A stretch of DNA of 64,000 bases, from assembly GCA_032622095.1 (NCBI GenBank), contig CP136066.1, positions 101,763,319 to 101,827,318 of the forward strand. The letters are read 5' to 3'. The translations under genes were made by a program, and so were the position numbers. Below the pieces are notes generated by a model that was given only the letters and a program-made list of their open reading frames with translations, ran no database searches and was not told the DNA's origin. This stretch comes from Siphonodentalium dalli. Its lineage: Eukaryota; Mollusca; Scaphopoda; Gadilida; Siphonodentaliidae. Numbering within the stretch: position 1 is the stretch's first letter; each line of letters starts with the position of its first letter. Shown here piece after piece: positions 54,666 through 64,000 of the stretch.

Positions 54666-55055
54666 CCTCAGATCGGTGGAACGTAGCGTGTTACAATTCT
54701 TACGTTTTTGTTTGTTTTGAGTTGCCAAAAGGAAATAATCGACATCACAGGTGGAAGAAAATAAGCAATAGGTGGTGCTTAATGTCTGACATTGTCAAGA
54801 TATTTATAATATATAATGCATCCGGTGTGAGTCGAATGTTGCTTCTCATCCAAAATGGAAGCCTCAATCCACAAATAATATTTTGTATCTTTCAAACTCA
54901 AACGTTTTTCTTCGAACTTTCCTATAACTCGAATATCAACCTGTTTCTGAGTCAAACTGTTCGAGATTTTGACTATTGTTTTGGAGAAACAGCCTCAACT
55001 TGAGTAGACTGCTGTTGGGGCAACTGGCTCAACCGTCAGTATATGTGTCCATGCA
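54666..55055. other. No gene recognised
   Basis: The frame at 54662-55003 has no domain. No repeat seen. Confidence 0.35.
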
Positions 55056-55059
55056 GCCT

Positions 55060-55395
55060 GATCTCTCGTAAATAAGCTCATATAAAACTTAAATAAAACA
55101 CGATAAATCCCCATATAGGGACTATTTGAATCTGAATTAAGCTCTATATGAACCTAATGTGATACGATCAAACCAGTCGTATATCAGCTTATTTAAATTT
55201 CGAAATAAGCTCATATAGGCACTATTTAATCTACTTTTTTTTATTGACACGATCTACCAGATGAACGCTCTTTATAATGTATTTTCACTGCGGCCATCGC
55301 CATTCAACGAAATAACCGACATAAGTCCTATAATATCTTATTTCAGAATCAAATAAGTTCCATATGAACCTATGTGAATATTTAGGTCCTATACG
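55060..55395. mobile_element. ATAAG-rich inverted-repeat element
   Basis: aataagctcatata at 55072 and 55201, and tatttcagaatcaaataagttc ... atatgaacctat at the right, form imperfect inverted ends. The middle has agatgaacgctctttataat and gtattttcactgcggccatc. It resembles, in reverse, the 302-548 remnant, and its middle resembles the stem-loop MITEs at 48.4, 58.6 and 61.6 kb. Confidence 0.6.
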
Positions 55396-56017
55396 AAACC
55401 ATTTCCACAAGCATATGTTGGTACATTGATTGTACATGTAATACAGGTTCGGGACCGACGAAATGTCGGTTTATTTAGTTTGAATTGCTAGTGATACACT
55501 GACTACAGCTCCAACAATATCTCAGACGTAGACGAATCAGATATTTCACGGGTCCCCAACACATCCCTGCTGCTATTCAATGTATTGTGAGGGGTGACAG
55601 GCGTTTGTGCAAGATATGTTAACCGAACAAGAATATCAGGTTCTAGCTGTATTCGTGAAAGTTTTTATGCCAAATCAATTAGTAAATGTTCTTCGTTAAT
55701 ATAGCTGGCGCTATATATATAGGGTTTGGTTAAAGCTTGAAAAATAATTGCTTATTGGGACGAAATAGGGGATTCCACAACAGTTATCCGTCCTGGTGGT
55801 GGCATATATCTTCATTACCATTTGATATATTATATCATTCATCACAATTATCGTTGAGACTTAGCAAGTCATCATATATACGTTCAATACGTTATTTTTA
55901 GTTTCAGTTGCCATATGGAAAGCAAATAATGGACAACTAGCCCGCTTCGGACTACCATTCGAATTATGGTCGGGCTAAAGACTGGTACATAGCTGAAGCG
56001 GTGATTTGTTTAGCCAC
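55396..56017. other. Gene-free stretch
   Basis: No gene or repeat recognised. Confidence 0.4.
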
Positions 56018-56460
56018 TACACATATGGGACTAACTTTAATCCGGATTCCGGATCCGGATTTGGCCGAAATAGTGTTTTTTTCCGGATCCGGATCCGACC
56101 CACTTTTGAAAAATTGCTTTAAATCACTATTATGTGACATTTTCGCATAATATCACCGTTGTGTGTGCTATTATCAGCTGGATAGATGTCCTAGTCACGA
56201 ATCCGGGCCGAAAAAGTGCCTTTTCACGGATTCCGGATCCGGATCCGACCTACTTTTTTCAATTGCTTTAAATCACTATTATGTGACATTTTCGCATTAT
56301 ATCACCGTTGCATATGCTATTATCAGCTAGATAGATGTCCTAGCCACGAATCCGGACTTCCCGTGGTTGCAAACAGACGACTGTCTCGTACAAGTGAATC
56401 CGGATTGTTCTCGCTTGTTAATCCCGGACCCGGACTGGGTCACTTGTCTCGTTACTATCT

Positions 56461-56478
56461 CTCTCTCCATCCCTCCCC

Positions 56479-56513
<35 letters not shown>

Positions 56514-56534
56514 GAAAATATCACATAATAGTGG

Positions 56535-56621
<87 letters not shown>

Positions 56622-56658
56622 ATAGATACAGAAGAGAGATAGAGAAACGGGCAGACAT

Positions 56659-56730
<72 letters not shown>

Positions 56731-57115
56731 GTATATATGACTAAGTACCTGATAACATGACAGTTATTTATAGAAAGCCGTCTTGAAATACAAGTAAATG
56801 GACGAGAAAATGCGACGGATTGTTTGTTGATAGGTGTTTATATAAGGTCCAGACACCCTAATCCTTTTATCTTATAATCCCTTTATAATCCCTTTAATTA
56901 ATACACATTGACCAGTGTCCTTAAATGACCCGAGTTTCAAATAGGCAACAGAAAATAACCCGGCTTCGATTCCCGATTTGTATGTACATCTGCACTCTCA
57001 GCGATCATGGACTAATGAAATAACGAGAGAGAGAATGTGTGAGAGAGAGAGCGAGAGATAGAGAGAGAGAGAGAGAGCGCACGATTGAGAGATACAGAAG
57101 AGAGAGATAGAGAGG

Positions 57116-57149
<34 letters not shown>

Positions 57150-57185
57150 AACGGACAGACATAGTGGAGGGAGAGAGAGAGAGAG

Positions 57186-57222
<37 letters not shown>

Positions 57223-57381
57223 TATATATATGACTAAGTTCCAAACTAACTACCTGATAAAATGACAGTTATTTAGAGAAAGCCGCCTTGAACTGAAACT
57301 AGACGACAGGTATGCACACGCGCCGCCTTTCGAATGCCCAGGGGCTAATGAATAAACGAAAGACGTGGATAGAGAGAGAGA

Positions 57382-57460
<79 letters not shown>
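56461..57460. repeat. GA/CT microsatellite cluster
   Basis: Blocks of (CT)n at 56461-56512 and (GA)n at about 56539-56618, 56660-56728, 57021-57220 and 57370-57460, separated by short unique pieces. gatacagaagagagatagag and acggacagacatag each occur in two blocks, so the cluster itself has been duplicated. The long arginine/glutamate and serine/leucine frames here are artefacts of the repeat. Confidence 0.95.
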
Positions 57461-57763
57461 AGTCCGGTCCGGGATTAACTAGCGAGAACAATCCGGATTC
57501 ACTTGTATGAGCCAGTCGTCTGTTTGCAACCACGGGAAGCCCGGATTCGTGGCTAGGACATCTATCTAGCTGATAATAGCATATATAATGCGAAAATGTC
57601 ACATAATAGTGATTTAAAGAAATTGAAAAAAGTGAGTCGGATCCGGAATCCGGAATCCGTGAAAAAGCACTTTTTCGGCCCGGATTCGTGGCTATGACAT
57701 CTATCCAGCTGATAATAGCACATTCAACGGTGATATTATGCGAAAATGTCACATAATAGTGAT

Positions 57764-58265
57764 TTAAAGGCACGCGAGGCCTTAATTGTCGAAAATATTC
57801 ATATTTGTTCCAAACACCGTAAACAGAAAAACATTAAAACGCATACAGTTTCGTTCATATATACCATGACCATCGCGTAAACAGCATGTTATCATAAAGA
57901 CCTACTATATTTTACCTAAGCAAGAGCCTGATTGTGTTACAGAAGACAGCACAGTGTTACTGGCTAATCACACGCAAATGGCATAAACGCTCTTTATTAG
58001 TTCCATATCAGGAATTCACCAACACAGAACGCTCTTTATGTTTACCATCATAATATAAACAAACACCAGAAAACTTACTTTTTATGCTCTTGTTTACATA
58101 ACAATAGTCAAACATGTGACAATAACATACTGTTTATGCGATATTTATTATTTGTATACGGACAAAGTCGGTCTATATTTTGATGTTCTTTCTGTTTGTA
58201 GCGGTTTTTGACGGGTGGAAATATTTTCACAGGATACCCACCGCCAAGGCCAACCGTACCTTTAA
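57764..58265 (-). mobile_element. 500-bp TTAA-flanked MITE, copy 4 (nested)
   Basis: TTAA at 57764-57767 and 58262-58265. Ends AGGCACGCGAGGCC and GGCCAACCGTACCT. Boxes ataaacgctctttattagtt and gaacgctctttatgtttacc are the reverse complement of those in copies 1-3. The matching place in the left arm of the host foldback (gctttaaatcac, about 56116) shows the uninterrupted site with a single TTAA. Confidence 0.92.
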
Positions 58266-58525
58266 AGCAATTTTTAAAAAGTGGGTCGGATCCGGATCCG
58301 GAAAAAAAACATTTTTTCGGCCAAATCCGAATCCGGAATCCGGATTAAAGTTAGTCCCTACACATAGCAGCCTCCCAGAACATCCATACGATGAGACAGG
58401 CGTGAGCAATACTAGATACAACAAACATCAAGACGAAATTCAAACGTGCATGATATGACTGAAACATCACACATGAATAAACAAAACGGCAAACTTCATT
58501 TAATACAATACATCAGTTAACAAAA

Positions 58526-58889
58526 CAGACTGTTCTCCCGAAAATACTCAAATTATCTGCTTATATTAAAACTTATTTTAGGCAGTAATCTGCTTAGAAT
58601 CGGCTCATTTTGAGTCGACAATGTGCTGGAAATGAGAGCGTTTTAGTCACATTATCAACTCATAAGGAGGCGATTCTACGCAGATTATGTGCGGACAATG
58701 ACACAAATAAGCTAACTCACGACTTTTCAGATGTACGCTCTTTAACATGTGTTTTGAATGTGGCCCGCGCCGTAAAACAAAATAACGGGCATGACTCCAT
58801 TATCAAATACAGAATAAAATAACCACATTATGCACCTATTTCACTCTATAGGTCGATTATGTGCGTATTTGTGTAAGGATATGTTGAAC
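58526..58889 (-). mobile_element. About 370-bp stem-loop MITE, copy 2
   Basis: The reverse orientation of the 48.4 kb element: cagactgttctcccg at the left, ctgcttagaatcggctcatt facing aaggaggcgattctacgcag, gtacgctctttaacatgtgt, and ttatgtgcgtatttgtgtaa with ggatatgttgaac at the right. Confidence 0.82.
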
Positions 58890-58892
58890 AGA

Positions 58893-60700
58893 AATTTAGT
58901 ACGAAACAATGCGGAGAGGCATGATATAGCTGATTGGTTGAGGCGGATCTACTCATCCATCTTGGAACAGATGTAGGACCGAAGTGTACCACGAGCTAAG
59001 CAGTATTTGTGGGTCGATGCCTCACATGAAACGACCGCCCTATACAGTGCACACTGACTCATATACACCACACATCGCGGGATGCACATAACGACAAACA
59101 CGTTGCCGCATTAGGGGATTCTATAACCCATCGCAGAGGGGCGATGCTCATATTCTACCCGATCCCACACGGGGCAAAGTGAAGGACATGCTAGTGAAAA
59201 CGACATGCTATATTCGTTTGCGAAACTTCTGAAAATTTAGAATATAAGATTAAAAACAAAAAACGCAAATTTATTGAGATCCGCGACAGAAAACGGAGGT
59301 TGAAGACATCAAGAAATATAGCAAATGAAGGATATGACTACATTATATATATACATGATTTGTTTTGTCTTTAAATGGGTCATATTTCAGCTCCTTTTCG
59401 TATGCCATCTTCGTGGGTACATACTGTAGTCCGTTTTATACACAAGAACCACTACTTTTTGGTGGATTTATAAGCATATTTACACCAGTCATTAACTGTC
59501 TATATGAACATCTGATTGGGATTAGTTAAAATAAATAACTCGAGGTTTAGTTCCTCGTTTGGTGTCGAGCACTGAGTAGTATAATCCACTATTGCGATTC
59601 CCATACTTTGAGAGTTTAGATCCAAAACTTTCTTTTTATCATTTTCGACCACAGATATGACCTGTGTAATAAATGGACATGGCTCATTTGAACTTCGTGT
59701 ATTTATACGTAAATTGTGAAGAGGGATCTTATAGGTAGATAATATACGAAAATCGAGGCATACATTATATACTTTGAAAACGGCATATCCATTTATGCAT
59801 TCCATTTAATTCATTACAAATATAAAGTACAGAATAACTATTAATCTATAAGAACGCACAATAAGATGTTCTCTCTTTATCGCTATCAGACGGACCACAT
59901 GCGGTCTTTAATTTGTCTTGCATTCTTTTTGAGTGACGTATGTTAAATGACATCGGCCTATTTCACCCGAAGGATGTGGGAAATCGGCAAGTTCTGGGCT
60001 CAATATTAGTGCAAGTGACTTTAAGTCACGTTGGGCTATTAACAGCTCATCGTTGGTGACAATATGAAAATTCAAAGCTAAATTGTTATAAAATATATAT
60101 GTCAGTCAACAACTCGCTAAGTTGCCCTTATATTATACGACACTGTGCCCCCATTTAAAACCTATAGACACAGACCTTCTAGCGACAAGAACCGAATGAA
60201 ACTGTTTTCATTATTATTAAATTCAGGCTTCAAACCGCTATTTTCCATACTTTATACGGACTTTATATTTAAAAGTCGTATTATAACACTATACAAATTA
60301 GGGGAAAAAATGAAGAGTCTTTCTCACTTATGTGCTAACGATTGAAAACAGCTGGAACATTGCCTAGTTTTGTCAGAGCATATATATAACGTATGCCGGT
60401 ATATCGGTATTTTTAGTTTATTTGCTGACCTTATTGGTCATACTACATGTATAACACATTGCGTTATGTAACTTTTAAATACAAATGAGCAATGTCCGTT
60501 TTAAGGTTTATTGTATCTAAGTGTTAACTGTTATCGTTAGTGTTATAAAATTAAGCAGTTTTCCGTTGATTACTGACCGGCGAGCAATATGACACATCTA
60601 CTATTTAAATAATCATATGTTCAATTAATGAGAGATAACTCTATTCGTCTATTCGTCGAAAAGTTCCCAATTGAGAAAGCTCTTTATTATCTACTTTTGG
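58893..60700. other. Gene-free stretch
   Basis: No gene recognised. ataaatggacatggctcatt (59668) is the start of the 435-bp TTAA family without its right end. The minus-strand frame at 59500-59805 (101 codons) crosses that fragment and has no domain. Confidence 0.4.
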
Positions 60701-61091
60701 GCGATCATTGTAATTTTTGCCAGGCGGACACAAATGAAATTCCTTCTTAAAAAACGTCCTCTTCTGAAATGATAAAATTGTTAAAGAATGTAAGAAAACA
60801 ATTATAAAATTGTTAAAGAATGTAAGAAAGAATAATAATAATAAAAAAATTGTTAAAGGATGTGAGACAAAAATGATAAAAAAAAGAGAAAAAATTGTCT
60901 TAAAAACGTCCCCTTCTGACAATGATAAAATTGTTAAAGAATGTAAGAAAAAAATTGTAAAAAATTACAAATTTTATGAAAAAATGATGAAAAATGAAAA
61001 ACAATATTAAAGAATGTAAGAACAATTGATACAAAAATAGAAAGAAAATGTTAGGTCAATGCATTCTCTTATATATGCGAGGCGACCTATG
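60700..61091 (-). mobile_element. Twin-hairpin element, copy E (truncated, minisatellite form)
   Basis: The minisatellite gttaaagaatgtaagaaaaa runs from about 60778 to 61030. It is followed by gttaggtcaatgcattctct and tatatatgcgaggcgaccta, i.e. one arm of a hairpin in inverted orientation. The element stops in the middle of that hairpin at about 61091, where another foldback begins. aaacgtccYcttctgaRatg occurs twice in the minisatellite (about 60753 and 60903). Confidence 0.75.
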
Positions 61092-61300
61092 TCTGAAACC
61101 TGGTTAATAGCAAAGTTTGGTCACATATAGCTTACGCTAATGCGAAAATCCCACATAATAGTCATAAGAAAATACAAAAAAATATCTGGAATCTTTAACC
61201 CGGAATCCGGATAAATTTCTTATGACTATTATGTGGGACTTTCGCATTAGCGTACGCTATATGTGACTAACCATTGCTATTGACCAGGTTGCAGACATAT
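61092..61300. mobile_element. 209-bp foldback related to the 56-58 kb element
   Basis: Arms of about 80 bp: gtcacatatagcttacgcta, then atgcgaaaatcccacataat, face attatgtgggactttcgcat and tagcgtacgctatatgtgac. The loop holds aacccggaatccggat. The arm motifs cgaaaatcccacataatagt and ccggaatccggat are also found in the 56-58 kb arms, so the two are related. Insertion or rearrangement at this point removed the rest of twin-hairpin copy E. Confidence 0.8.
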
Positions 61301-61567
61301 ACCGTGACGGCTGACAAATGTTGCCACAGTTGAGGACGAATTGCGTCTGAAGAAACATGGGTTATACAGTAGTAGCTACCTATTTAGCACACACATGCAT
61401 GCATTCATCTATTGTATATATCGATATGAATGTGGAGCGTGTGTACTATCGCTTTCATACGGCTCCTTGAGTCCTTGTTGTTCTGAAACATTACGTTCTT
61501 TCGCTCTTTGTCCCATTCGCGCGTTCATCCTAATGAAAACAATGCGCAGCGTATATATCAATATAGC
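61301..61567. other. No gene recognised
   Basis: The plus-strand frame 61341-61601 and its minus-strand partner show no domain. Confidence 0.35.
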
Positions 61568-61930
61568 CTTGCTCAAATACGCACATATAATCGACATATA
61601 ATGTGAAATAGGTACATAATGTGATTATTTGATTTTTAAATAAGCAGCAGATAATGGATCATACACGTTATTTCGTTTTACGGCGCGGGCCACGGTAAAA
61701 ACACATGTTAAAGAGCGTGAATCTGAACAATCGTGAGTTTGCTTATATGTGTCATTGTGCGCACATAAACTGCTTCGAATCGCCTCGTTGTGAATCGATA
61801 ATTTGACTAAAACGCTATCATTTTCAGCACACAATCGACTCAAAATGAGGCGATTCTCAGCAGTTTATCAACCTAAAACAAGTATATTTTAAATAGATAA
61901 TATGCGGAAATTTGGGAGAACAGTCTGAAT
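61568..61930 (+). mobile_element. About 370-bp stem-loop MITE, copy 3
   Basis: gctcaaatacgcacatataa, acatgttaaagagcgtgaat, ctgcttcgaatcgcctcgtt facing aaaatgaggcgattctcagc, and gggagaacagtctg match copies 1 and 2 in order. Confidence 0.82.
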
Positions 61931-62185
61931 AATCATCTTCAATGCACTTATATAGTGTCGATTCATATTATATTTGGGACGATCTCGTACCTTTTCTCTC
62001 TCTCTGCTTCGCTCCCCATCTCTCTCTCCCTGTTCAGAGAGCCCCGGGTCGTTCTGACTATCTGTCTCCGTCCCATGTAACTCGTTCATCCTGATGCGAA
62101 TATCTTTAAATCAATATGATGTTATCAGCTAATTTGTTAGCAAATTTGTTCGGACTTACGTGCATATCAGAATGAACGTGAAACG
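61931..62185. other. No gene recognised
   Basis: Contains a short (CT)n-rich patch at about 61996-62030 and nothing else recognisable. Confidence 0.35.
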
Positions 62186-62330
62186 TGGGTCCACGACATC
62201 TTTGTTGAGGTCCTGAACACGAATCCGTGTTTTCCGTGGTTGCATGCTAACTGCGGAATGGGTCATCCGAGTGAATACGGATTTTTCTCGATTGATAATC
62301 TCGGTCTTCTAAGGTCAAGACACGTAGGTC
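62186..62330. repeat. Diverged piece of the 56-58 kb element arm
   Basis: gtcctgaacacgaatccgtg, ttttccgtggttgcatgcta and gtgaatacggatttttctcg resemble gtcctagccacgaatccgga, cttcccgtggttgcaaacag and gtgaatccggattgttctcg at 56338-56415. Only this subsegment is present. Confidence 0.65.
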
Positions 62331-62339
62331 CGAATCGGC

Positions 62340-62740
62340 ATCTCTGGTTTAGACTAGGTTTTATTCTAGACCAGGTTTAACTCCAGTTTAAACTAGGTTT
62401 AAGTAGGATTTAAACTTGGTTTTACTGTAGTTAAACTAGGTTTTATGGGAGTGAAACTGGGTGTTAGTGTAGTTAAACCCAGTTTTGTGATAAACTCAGT
62501 TTAAGTTTGTGGAATTCGATCTCAATTGAAACTAGGTTTTATTGACGTGATAAAGATATGGTAATATTACTAATTGTTAGTGGTGAATTGGCTATATAAT
62601 CATCAGTATAAGCTTATGTATTTATACGTACCATACGTCTGGTCTCGAAAATATACCTTTAAATATACTTTGAAAAAACATCAAAGTTAAACCACCCTAC
62701 CCCAGGTTTTACTAAAACCTAGTTTTTTGGGTTTAATTAT
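62340..62740. repeat. Degenerate TAAACTAGGTTT repeat
   Basis: The core aaactaggtttta, with variants (aaaccaggttta, aaacttggtttta), recurs about ten times at 62345-62545, and again with its inverted form (actaaaacctag) at about 62700-62735. Spacing is irregular. The unit is itself partly palindromic (aaacctagttt). Confidence 0.7.
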
Positions 62741-63060
62741 TCGGACGATTTTTTCCGCCCAGTATTGATGTTCTTTCTTCGCGTATATGGGAGTGTTTAT
62801 TTTGAATTGGGGGAGGCGTTTATGCGCGGGCGTTTGTCACTCAATGTACATGCAGGAGAGTCTTAGTGGAATTCGGGGAGGCGATGTCGGTACTTATGAG
62901 ATCAATTCTAACAAAAAATGTGCCAGTGTGATGGATTATTTCTTGCTATATATGTCTGTTTGCAATTCGCTCGTTCGGATGTCGGTTTGGCGGAATCGGA
63001 CTGATCAGATTGACACGTTAGACATGAACATGACTTTTGAAACTGATTCCTTATTCACAA
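62741..63060. other. No gene recognised
   Basis: A frame starting at 62787 runs into the array to the right and has no domain. Confidence 0.35.
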
Positions 63061-64000
63061 AAAGGTCTCTTTCGGTCAATTTGACGCATGGGTTGGTGGT
63101 CCGCCAAATACCCATCAGAGACACCCAGCCTTCACCCGGAGGAGGGTAACGGCCACCCTGAGGGGGTGGAGTATGGACTATTTTGGAGAACTGTAATGAT
63201 TTCGGCCAATTTGATGGTATGGGTGGCTCGCCCCAAATAACCCATAGAAACACCACACCCCTCACATCCGGGGGGGGGGGGGGGTACGACCAGAGGGGAT
63301 GAACGTGGGATATGGACCATTTTCGAGACTGGTAAGGATTTCGGCCAATTGACGGCATTGATAGATGGCCCGCTCAAATGTCCCATAGAAACAGCCCACC
63401 CCTGAACGCTGGGGGAACCACCACAGGAGGTGAAAATGGGGTATGGACCATTTTCGAGAACGGTAAGGATTTCGGTCAATTTGACGTCAGCAGTGTGGGT
63501 AGCCCGCTCCAACTACCCCCTAGAAACACACTCACCCGGGGGTACCACCCGAGTGAGTGAAATGGGGTATGGACCATTTTCGAGAACGGTGGGTGGCACA
63601 TCCCAAATGCCCCCCATAGAAACACCCCAACCCCCACCGGACCATTTTCACCCGCACGGGTAGAAACACCGGGGTGAGGGTGTGGGTGTTTCTATGGACT
63701 ATATTTGAGGGCGGACCGCCCACCAATGACGTCATGTTGGCCGAAATCCTTACCGTTCTCGATAACGGTCCATACCCCATTCCGAGTGGTGGGGTGTTTC
63801 TATGGGGTATTTGGGGCGGGCCACATACACATGCCGTAATATTGACCAACAGAGGCATTTTGTTGCGAATAATGAATAAAATGCTCCATACCCCATTTTC
63901 ACCCCAGCATGGTGGTACCCTCCAGGTATGAGGGTAGGGTGTCTATATGGGGTATTTGGAGCGGGCTACACACCCTGTCGTTAAATTTGCCGAAATCCTT
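63061..64000. repeat. C-rich tandem array of about 135-bp units with an orientation switch
   Basis: ttcggYcaatt marks forward units at 63071, 63201, 63340 and 63471 (spacings 130, 139, 131). Each has ccatagaaacacc, a C-rich patch, ggtatggaccattttcgaga and acggtaagga. After a truncated unit near 63590-63665 the repeat reads in reverse (gtgtttctatgg, ggccgaaatccttaccgtt at 63739) to the end of the window. Overlapping proline/glycine-rich frames are artefacts. Confidence 0.88.

Larger units (their letters stand above)
56018..58367. mobile_element. 2.3-kb long-inverted-repeat transposon (Mutator- or hAT-like)
   Basis: TACACATAT (56018-56026) and TACACATAG (58359-58367) flank the element: an 8/9-bp target duplication. 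The ends gggactaactttaatccgga are inverted and the arms run for about 430 bp. Each arm holds two tandem subunits of about 149 bp (gctttaaatcactattatgt at 56116 and 56265). The space between arms is GA/CT microsatellite. The right arm is split by a TTAA MITE (57764-58265). Long inverted repeats with 9-bp duplications fit Mutator-like elements; 8 bp would fit hAT. No transposase seen. Confidence 0.8.

Noticed and set aside
56216-57773. Long frames rich in RE or SL repeats, up to 174 codons
   Set aside because: They are translations of GA/CT microsatellites and of transposon arms.
62787-63931. Overlapping proline/glycine-rich frames on both strands
   Set aside because: They follow the C-rich tandem array in all phases and strands.

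Overview
The window looks like nuclear DNA of a marine invertebrate, most likely a lophotrochozoan and probably a mollusc. It is AT-rich and has no operons, no Shine-Dalgarno-spaced genes and no long open reading frames. It carries dispersed sequences of a style I associate with bivalve and other molluscan genomes: 'ataactcattccc ... cagatttgttcaaatggggtcac' at 45.6-45.95 kb, 'gacggacggacagacg' tails at 9.25 kb, 'aagatggc ... gatgatcggatgag' at 4.1 and 51.5 kb, and abundant acatgtata. The taxon is an inference from style, not from a search.

I see no intact protein-coding gene. Every coding signal I can defend is a relic: a P-element/THAP9-like transposase with three stops and a frameshift (15.05-16.38 kb); two stubs of a HARBI1-like transposase inside PIF/Harbinger elements (20.4 and 31.1 kb); CCHC knuckles of a non-LTR retrotransposon ORF1 (54.35-54.67 kb, minus strand); and two C2H2 zinc-finger pieces (49.1 and 52.6 kb). 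The window is an intergenic region or large intron dominated by transposon debris.

Most of the rest is small non-autonomous DNA elements, many with strong foldback structure. Several sequence-unrelated families are bounded by TTAA, the target of piggyBac-type transposition: a 500-bp family at 10.8, 34.5, 42.1 and 57.8 kb; a 370-bp family at 4.7, 24.5 and 46.1 kb; a 435-bp family at 9.9 and 40.4 kb; a 250-bp palindromic family at 11.9, 19.7, 38.4 and 39.0 kb; and a twin-hairpin family at 8.4, 27.4, 27.9, 42.6 and 61.0 kb. Other layers are PIF/Harbinger elements with TTA duplications (20.09-21.60 and 30.78-32.05 kb), Helitron-like elements (12.76-13.51 and 49.33-50.21 kb), a 2.3-kb long-inverted-repeat element with an 8/9-bp target duplication (56.03-58.36 kb), and a family of near-complete palindromes (6.3, 17.4 and 21.6 kb).

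Tandem arrays fill the gaps: 485 bp x4 (30.67-33.88 kb), about 420 bp x3 (36.97-38.23 kb), an alternating 130/135-bp two-monomer array (43.71-44.31 kb), 382 bp x2 (13.43-14.19 kb), 181 bp x2 (18.63-19.01 kb), 156 bp x2 (45.62-45.95 kb), 170 bp x2 (51.66-51.96 kb), GA/CT microsatellite blocks (56.46-57.46 kb) and a C-rich array of about 135-bp units with an internal orientation switch that runs off the right end (63.06-64.00 kb). Two nested insertions can be dated because the empty site survives in a paralogous copy: a Harbinger element in the 485-bp array, and a TTAA element in one arm of the 56-58 kb foldback.

The most interesting unexplained signal is the twin-hairpin family. Each copy has two short, near-perfect, independent hairpins flanking either a conserved spacer of about 30 bp or an expanded minisatellite.
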